Source: Gammaproteobacteria bacterium (lineage in GTDB: Bacteria; Pseudomonadota; Gammaproteobacteria; Chromatiales; Chromatiaceae). Taken from it: 7,672 nucleotides of DNA. Position 1 is the stretch's first letter. Each line of letters opens with the position of its first letter. This document shows, piece by piece, positions 4,500 to 7,672 of this stretch. A model generated the notes under the pieces. It ran no database searches. It was not told the origin of the DNA and saw nothing but the letters and a program-made list of their open reading frames with translations. Made by a program: the position numbers and the translations under genes. The stretch spans positions 1-7,672 of the forward strand of contig JAUXDV010000089.1 in the NCBI GenBank assembly GCA_030620735.1, in the 5' to 3' direction.

Positions 4500-6788
4500 A
4501 TGTTGAATACCGAGCTCGAAAATACTCTCAATCAGGCCTTTAGCTGGGCAAATGAGCAGCGTCATGAATTTATGACGGTGGAGCATCTGCTGCTGGCATT
4601 GACCGACAATCCTTCTGCAGTTGAAGTGCTGCTTTCCTGCGGCGCGCGTATCAATGAACTGCGCTCCTCGATCACGGACTTTCTCGGTGAAACAACACCT
4701 CTGGTTCCGGAAGAGGAGGAGCGGGACCCGCAGCCGACGCTGGGTTTTCAACGCGTATTGCAACGTGCTGTCTATAGTGTGCAGTCGTCAGGTAAGCGGG
4801 AGGTGAGCGGCACCAATGTGCTGGTTGCGATCTTTGGCGAGCATGAGTCACAGGCTGTCTATCTTCTGGGGTTACAGGAGATCACGCGTCTCGACGTTGT
4901 GAATTACATCTCTCATGGCATCCCCAGGCTGATGGCTGATGATATCGAGCGTGAATTGCTCGAGGATATGCAGGATGTCGAGGCCGAAGAGGATGCACCC
5001 AAAAAATCTCCGTTGCAGCAGTTTGCAATCAATCTCAATGAAGAGGCGGCGCAGGGCCGCATCGACCCGCTCATCGGACGCGCGCTCGAAACCGAACGTG
5101 CGATACAGATTTTGTGCCGTCGCCGCAAGAACAATCCCCTGCTGGTCGGGGAGGCCGGAGTCGGTAAAACTGCGCTTGCAGAGGGTCTGGCAAAAAAGAT
5201 TGTGGACGGGGAGGTACCCGAAGTACTCGCCGGTGCGGTGATCTATTCACTGGATCTTGGCTCGCTGGTGGCGGGAACAAAATACCGGGGTGATTTTGAA
5301 GAGCGTCTCAAGGCGGTGCTGGCTGATTTGAAACAACAGCCGAACACCATGCTTTTTATCGATGAGATTCACACCATCATCGGCGCCGGCTCTGCTTCAG
5401 GTGGAACCATGGATGCATCGAACCTGCTCAAGCCGGCGCTGGCTTCAGGTGAGTTGCGCTGTATCGGCTCAACCACCTACACGGAATTTCGTAACATTTT
5501 CGAGAAGGATAGTGCGCTGGCGCGCCGGTTCCAGAAGATTGATATCAATGAGCCGAGCGTCGAGGAGACGATCGATATTCTGAAGGGCCTCAAGAGCCGT
5601 TTTGAAGAGCATCACGGCATCACATACAGCAATGAAGCCCTGGTGGCGGCCGCAGAGCTTTCTGACAAATATATCAATGAACGCCATCTTCCCGACAAGG
5701 CGATCGATGTCATCGATGAGTCCGGCGCCTATACACAGCTGCAGAGCGATGAAGAGAAGCCTGAGACCATCGGAGTCTCTCAAGTTGAGGAGATCGTGGC
5801 GAAAATTGCGCGCATCCCGTCGCGCAAAGTATCCGAGTCGGATTCCGACACCATGCGTCATTTGCAAAGGGATCTGCAAAGGGTTATCTATGGCCAGAAT
5901 GAGGCGATCGAGAAACTCTCATCATCCATCATCATGAATCGCTCCGGACTGGGTTCACAACAGAAGCCGGTAGGCTCTTTTCTGTTTACCGGGCCGACAG
6001 GTGTGGGCAAGACCGAGGTGACGCGTCAGCTGGCGCGCATCATGGGCATGGAGATGGTGCGCTTTGATATGTCTGAATATATGGAGCGCCATACTGTCTC
6101 GCGCCTGATCGGTGCGCCTCCGGGGTATGTCGGCTATGATCAGGGCGGTTTGCTGACCGAAGAGATCAACAAGCATCCGCATGCTGTGTTATTGCTCGAC
6201 GAGATAGAGAAAGCGCATCCTGATGTCTTTAACCTGCTGTTGCAGATCATGGATCATGGAACTCTCACCGATAACAATGGCCGCAAGGCGGATTTTCGCA
6301 ACGTGGTGATGGTCATGACATCCAATGCCGGAGCACAGGAGATGAGCCGGGCGTCAATCGGTTTCACCGCGCAGGACCACTCCAGTGACGGCATGGAGGT
6401 GCTGAAAAAATATTTCACGCCGGAGTTCCGCAACAGGCTGGATGCCGTGGTGCAGTTTGGCTCACTGGATGAAGAGTCTATCAGCAAAGTAGCTGACAAA
6501 TTCCTGTTTGAAATGGAGCAGCAGCTGGCGGAGAAAGATGTCAGCTTAACCATCGGGCAGGAGGTCAGGGAGTGGTTTGCCAAAGAGGGCTATGACCCGA
6601 AAATGGGCGCCCGCCCGATGGAGCGGCTGATTCAGGAAAAAATCAGGAAGCCGCTGGCCGAAGAGCTGTTGTTTGGAAAGCTCTCTTCAGGAGGCAGCGT
6701 GAAAATCAGCCGGCCAGCGGACGAACTGGAGTTTGAAGTACTCAGCAAGCAGAAAACGGAAAAGCCGCTCAGCGAGCACGATAAGTGA
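4500..6788 (+). CDS. clpA: ClpA, AAA+ unfoldase subunit of the ClpAP protease
   Basis: A hexameric cytoplasmic ATPase that unfolds substrates and threads them into ClpP. Its 762 residues are close to the 758 of E. coli. Domains: N-domain, the ClpS docking site (about 1-145); an acidic linker (about 148-168); AAA+ module D1 with Walker A GEAGVGKT (217-224) and Walker B LFIDE (285-289); D2 with Walker A GPTGVGKT (498-505) and Walker B LLLDE (564-568). The pore-loop motifs KYRG (261-264) and GYVG (542-545) are present. The ClpP-docking loop reads Ile-Gly-Phe (620-622), where E. coli ClpA has Ile-Gly-Leu. The middle domain of ClpB is absent, which excludes a disaggregase. The start MLNTELENTLNQAF matches the family; the ribosome binding site is weak (GAGAA). 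The 3' end overlaps convergent infA by 20 bp, and no clpA terminator is visible between them. Confidence 0.98.
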   Translation: MLNTELENTLNQAFSWANEQRHEFMTVEHLLLALTDNPSAVEVLLSCGARINELRSSITDFLGETTPLVPEEEERDPQPTLGFQRVLQRAVYSVQSSGKREVSGTNVLVAIFGEHESQAVYLLGLQEITRLDVVNYISHGIPRLMADDIERELLEDMQDVEAEEDAPKKSPLQQFAINLNEEAAQGRIDPLIGRALETERAIQILCRRRKNNPLLVGEAGVGKTALAEGLAKKIVDGEVPEVLAGAVIYSLDLGSLVAGTKYRGDFEERLKAVLADLKQQPNTMLFIDEIHTIIGAGSASGGTMDASNLLKPALASGELRCIGSTTYTEFRNIFEKDSALARRFQKIDINEPSVEETIDILKGLKSRFEEHHGITYSNEALVAAAELSDKYINERHLPDKAIDVIDESGAYTQLQSDEEKPETIGVSQVEEIVAKIARIPSRKVSESDSDTMRHLQRDLQRVIYGQNEAIEKLSSSIIMNRSGLGSQQKPVGSFLFTGPTGVGKTEVTRQLARIMGMEMVRFDMSEYMERHTVSRLIGAPPGYVGYDQGGLLTEEINKHPHAVLLLDEIEKAHPDVFNLLLQIMDHGTLTDNNGRKADFRNVVMVMTSNAGAQEMSRASIGFTAQDHSSDGMEVLKKYFTPEFRNRLDAVVQFGSLDEESISKVADKFLFEMEQQLAEKDVSLTIGQEVREWFAKEGYDPKMGARPMERLIQEKIRKPLAEELLFGKLSSGGSVKISRPADELEFEVLSKQKTEKPLSEHDK

Positions 6789-6987
6789 TACGGCCCTTGC
6801 TCAGGTCGTAGGGAGTCAGCTGTACAGTAACCTTGTCTCCGGTAAGAATGCGGATGTAGTGCTTACGCATTTTTCCGGAGATATGGGCGGTAACGACATG
6901 ACCATTTTCAAGTTCAACACGAAAAGTTGTGTTTGGAAGGGTGTCGGTGACGGTGCCTTCCATTTCGATAAAATCTTCTTTTGCCAT
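6769..6987 (-). CDS. infA: Translation initiation factor IF-1
   Basis: IF-1 binds the ribosomal A site of the 30S subunit during initiation and aids IF-2 and IF-3. The 72-residue product has the same length as E. coli IF-1 and is nearly identical over the central block NGHVVTAHISGKMRK, followed by YIRILTGDKVTVQLTPYDLSKGRI; it is a single S1-like OB fold. The ATG at 6987 gives the canonical MAKEDFIEMEG start, although the Shine-Dalgarno sequence is poor. It is convergent with clpA as in E. coli, but instead of a gap the last 20 bp of the two genes, stop codons included, overlap. A pair of interlocking inverted repeats lies about 40-75 bp upstream of the start codon. Confidence 0.98.
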   Translation of the reverse strand: MAKEDFIEMEGTVTDTLPNTTFRVELENGHVVTAHISGKMRKHYIRILTGDKVTVQLTPYDLSKGRITYRAR

Positions 6988-7025
6988 CTAAATGCGTTGT
7001 TCGATATAAAATAATCCGCCATCTT

Positions 7026-7062
7026 ATCACGGTATTGCTGCTTTTGGCGTGATGTGCAGCAA
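7026..7062 (-). other. Interleaved inverted repeats in the infA upstream region
   Basis: ATCACG (7026-7031) pairs with CGTGAT (7048-7053), and TTGCTGC (7035-7041) pairs with GCAGCAA (7056-7062). The two stems interlock, so as RNA they would form either alternative hairpins or a pseudoknot; the 2-nt final loop makes a stable pseudoknot doubtful. If infA transcription begins upstream of 7062, this lies in its leader. Its role is unknown. Confidence 0.35.
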
Positions 7063-7156
7063 AAAATCCTGGTTTTCCGGATGTGTGGTGCTGAAAAAGT
7101 ATAAAACAGGACCGATTCGTGCTGGATGCGCTGGTGCTTACCCCCACCGATTTAAT

Positions 7157-7161
7157 CTTAG
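7157..7161. repeat. Left flanking direct repeat of the MITE-like element
   Basis: CTTAG, identical to 7317-7321, is a candidate target-site duplication. A 5-bp match can occur by chance. Confidence 0.45.
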
Positions 7162-7316
7162 TCGTTGTCCAAAAATAACTTCCCGATCCTGCTTGCCCTG
7201 TTGTTCGTCTTCTGCGTTCCAGCAAGAGTTACATAACGCTGCTATGCGCCCCTTGCTGCGCCTTGAATACGAACAACATGACTGCGCGATATGGGCAACT
7301 TATTTTTGGACAACTC
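7162..7316. mobile_element. MITE-like palindromic element, 155 bp
   Basis: Terminal inverted repeats of 18 bp match at 17 positions: GTTGTCCAAAAATAACTT (7164-7181) against AACTTATTTTTGGACAAC (7297-7314). Further paired blocks run inward: TGTTGTTCGT (7199-7208) with ACGAACAACA (7269-7278), CAGCAAG (7220-7226) with CTTGCTG (7252-7258), and CATA (7232-7235) with TATG (7243-7246). The whole element can therefore fold into one long imperfect hairpin. It is flanked by CTTAG on both sides (7157-7161 and 7317-7321), a possible 5-bp target duplication. It encodes no transposase, so it would be non-autonomous. The parent family is not identified. Confidence 0.7.
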
Positions 7317-7321
7317 CTTAG
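7317..7321. repeat. Right flanking direct repeat of the MITE-like element
   Basis: CTTAG, identical to 7157-7161, the other half of the candidate target-site duplication. Confidence 0.45.
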
Positions 7322-7420
7322 AGCGCAATAACCAACGGGCAATGCGCAGTAACTCAATCTCTTCCGTACTGAAAAAAACCTGATTGACAAAATCTAATGG
7401 AAAACCCGCATATTTCTGGT

Positions 7421-7452
7421 GAATATTGATCAATATTCGTATATACTAATAT
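7421..7452 (+). promoter_or_regulatory. Two overlapping palindromes at the likely sulP promoter
   Basis: GAATATTGATCAATATTC (7421-7438) is a perfect 18-bp palindrome. ATATTCGTATATACTAATAT (7433-7452) is a second palindrome, matching at 18 of 20 positions, and the two share the half-site ATATTC. TATACT (7442-7447), inside the second palindrome, is a good -10 element, giving a start near 7454 and a leader of about 88 nt; the -35 region is weak. This is the arrangement of a repressor operator covering a promoter. TA-rich palindromes over a -10 box are known for ArsR/SmtB-type repressors, but the regulator here is not identified. Confidence 0.5.
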
Positions 7453-7541
7453 GTTATGGCTGTGATAGAGAGATTAATTATTCAGCTTCTGTGGTCTGGT
7501 CAGCGGTTTTTTTCCTTTAAAAATTAAAAAAGGTGCGTTTT

Positions 7542-7672
7542 GTGAAGTGGTTAATGGATTTATTGCTCAGTATTCCCGGACGCTTTGTTCCGTTCCTCTC
7601 CTGGCTGCCTAATCTGACAAACGTCCCTACATTGAAGGCCGATTTTATTGCCGGTGCGACAGTGGCAATGGT
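7542..7672 (+). CDS. SulP-family inorganic anion transporter, N-terminus only
   Basis: The first 43 codons of a gene cut by the window end. The segment LPNLTNVPTLKADFIAGATVAM is typical of the cytoplasmic N-terminus and beginning of the first membrane helix of SulP/SLC26 permeases, which carry sulfate, bicarbonate or other anions across the inner membrane. The family motif expected next (around PQSMAYA) is beyond the window. I chose the GTG at 7542 because AAGG (7530-7533) lies 8 nt before it; the ATG at 7554 is an alternative with poorer spacing. Whether a C-terminal STAS domain is present, and which anion is carried, cannot be seen. It is probably expressed from the promoter with the overlapping palindromes at 7421-7452. 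Confidence 0.8.
   Translation, partial: MKWLMDLLLSIPGRFVPFLSWLPNLTNVPTLKADFIAGATVAM

Larger units (their letters stand above)
7022..7541. other. Gene-free stretch between infA and the SulP gene
   Basis: About 520 bp with no convincing gene. In order it contains interleaved inverted repeats (7026-7062), unassigned sequence (7063-7156), a MITE-like palindrome with flanking direct repeats (7157-7321), a short protein-like frame on the minus strand (7322-7433), overlapping AT-rich palindromes with a -10 element (7421-7452), and the sulP leader with its ribosome binding site. The longer open frames here run through the palindromic element and have no ribosome binding sites. Confidence 0.6.

Noticed and set aside
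4194..4763. Minus-strand open frame of 189 codons across clpS and clpA
   Set aside because: It lies antisense to two well-conserved genes and spans their spacer, with low-complexity content and no recognisable domain.
6789..7021. Serine tRNA gene between clpA and infA, as in E. coli
   Set aside because: No cloverleaf or T-loop sequence is visible. infA directly overlaps the clpA end.
7049..7321. Plus-strand open frame of 90 codons downstream of infA
   Set aside because: Most of it is the palindromic element read as protein. There is no ribosome binding site and no recognisable domain.
7426..7433. FNR box TTGATCAA near sulP
   Set aside because: The two halves abut with no 4-bp spacer, so it does not match TTGAT-N4-ATCAA. 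It is the centre of the longer palindrome.

Overview
The window looks like a piece of a gammaproteobacterial chromosome. The best evidence is a cspD / clpS-clpA / infA block in the same relative orientation as in Escherichia coli, together with proteins that align closely by eye with the E. coli versions: PurB is 456 residues with His171 and Ser295 at the E. coli numbering, IF-1 is 72 residues, and ClpA is 762 residues. Base composition is moderate in the genes and AT-rich between them. Nothing fixes the genus. A free-living, possibly facultatively anaerobic or sulfur-metabolising species would fit the FNR-type site and the SulP transporter, but that is inference.

Layout. Bases 1-135 hold a promoter and leader for a small secreted OmpA-family protein (136-657). 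A bidirectional terminator (702-728) separates it from purB, which is on the minus strand (745-2115). A divergent intergenic region (2116-2349) carries an extended -10 promoter for purB. In the other direction it carries an FNR/ANR-like box exactly 41.5 bp from the expected start site of a second small OmpA-like protein (2350-2853), which is followed by a strong terminator (2901-2942). On the minus strand come rluE (2974-3516) and a cspD-like cold-shock gene (3662-3871), separated by a palindromic repeat and a terminator. clpS (4137-4451) and clpA (4500-6788) run on the plus strand. infA (minus, 6769-6987) converges on clpA and overlaps its 3' end by 20 bp. The stretch 6988-7541 has no convincing gene. 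It holds a 155-bp imperfect palindrome that looks like a non-autonomous mobile element (7162-7316, flanked by CTTAG direct repeats), then two overlapping AT-rich palindromes over a probable -10 box. These precede the start of a SulP-family anion transporter (7542 onward), which is cut by the window edge.

Functionally, ClpS and ClpA form an N-degron recognition and unfolding unit for ClpAP. The cold-shock protein and IF-1 act on nucleic acids and on translation initiation, RluE modifies 23S rRNA, and PurB serves purine synthesis. The two OmpA-like proteins are predicted to be periplasmic or outer-membrane-associated peptidoglycan binders without a beta-barrel. The genes are mostly housekeeping. 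The less ordinary content is regulatory and repetitive: the FNR-type promoter, the sulP palindromes, the MITE-like element and the clpA/infA overlap. I see no clearly new multigene system.
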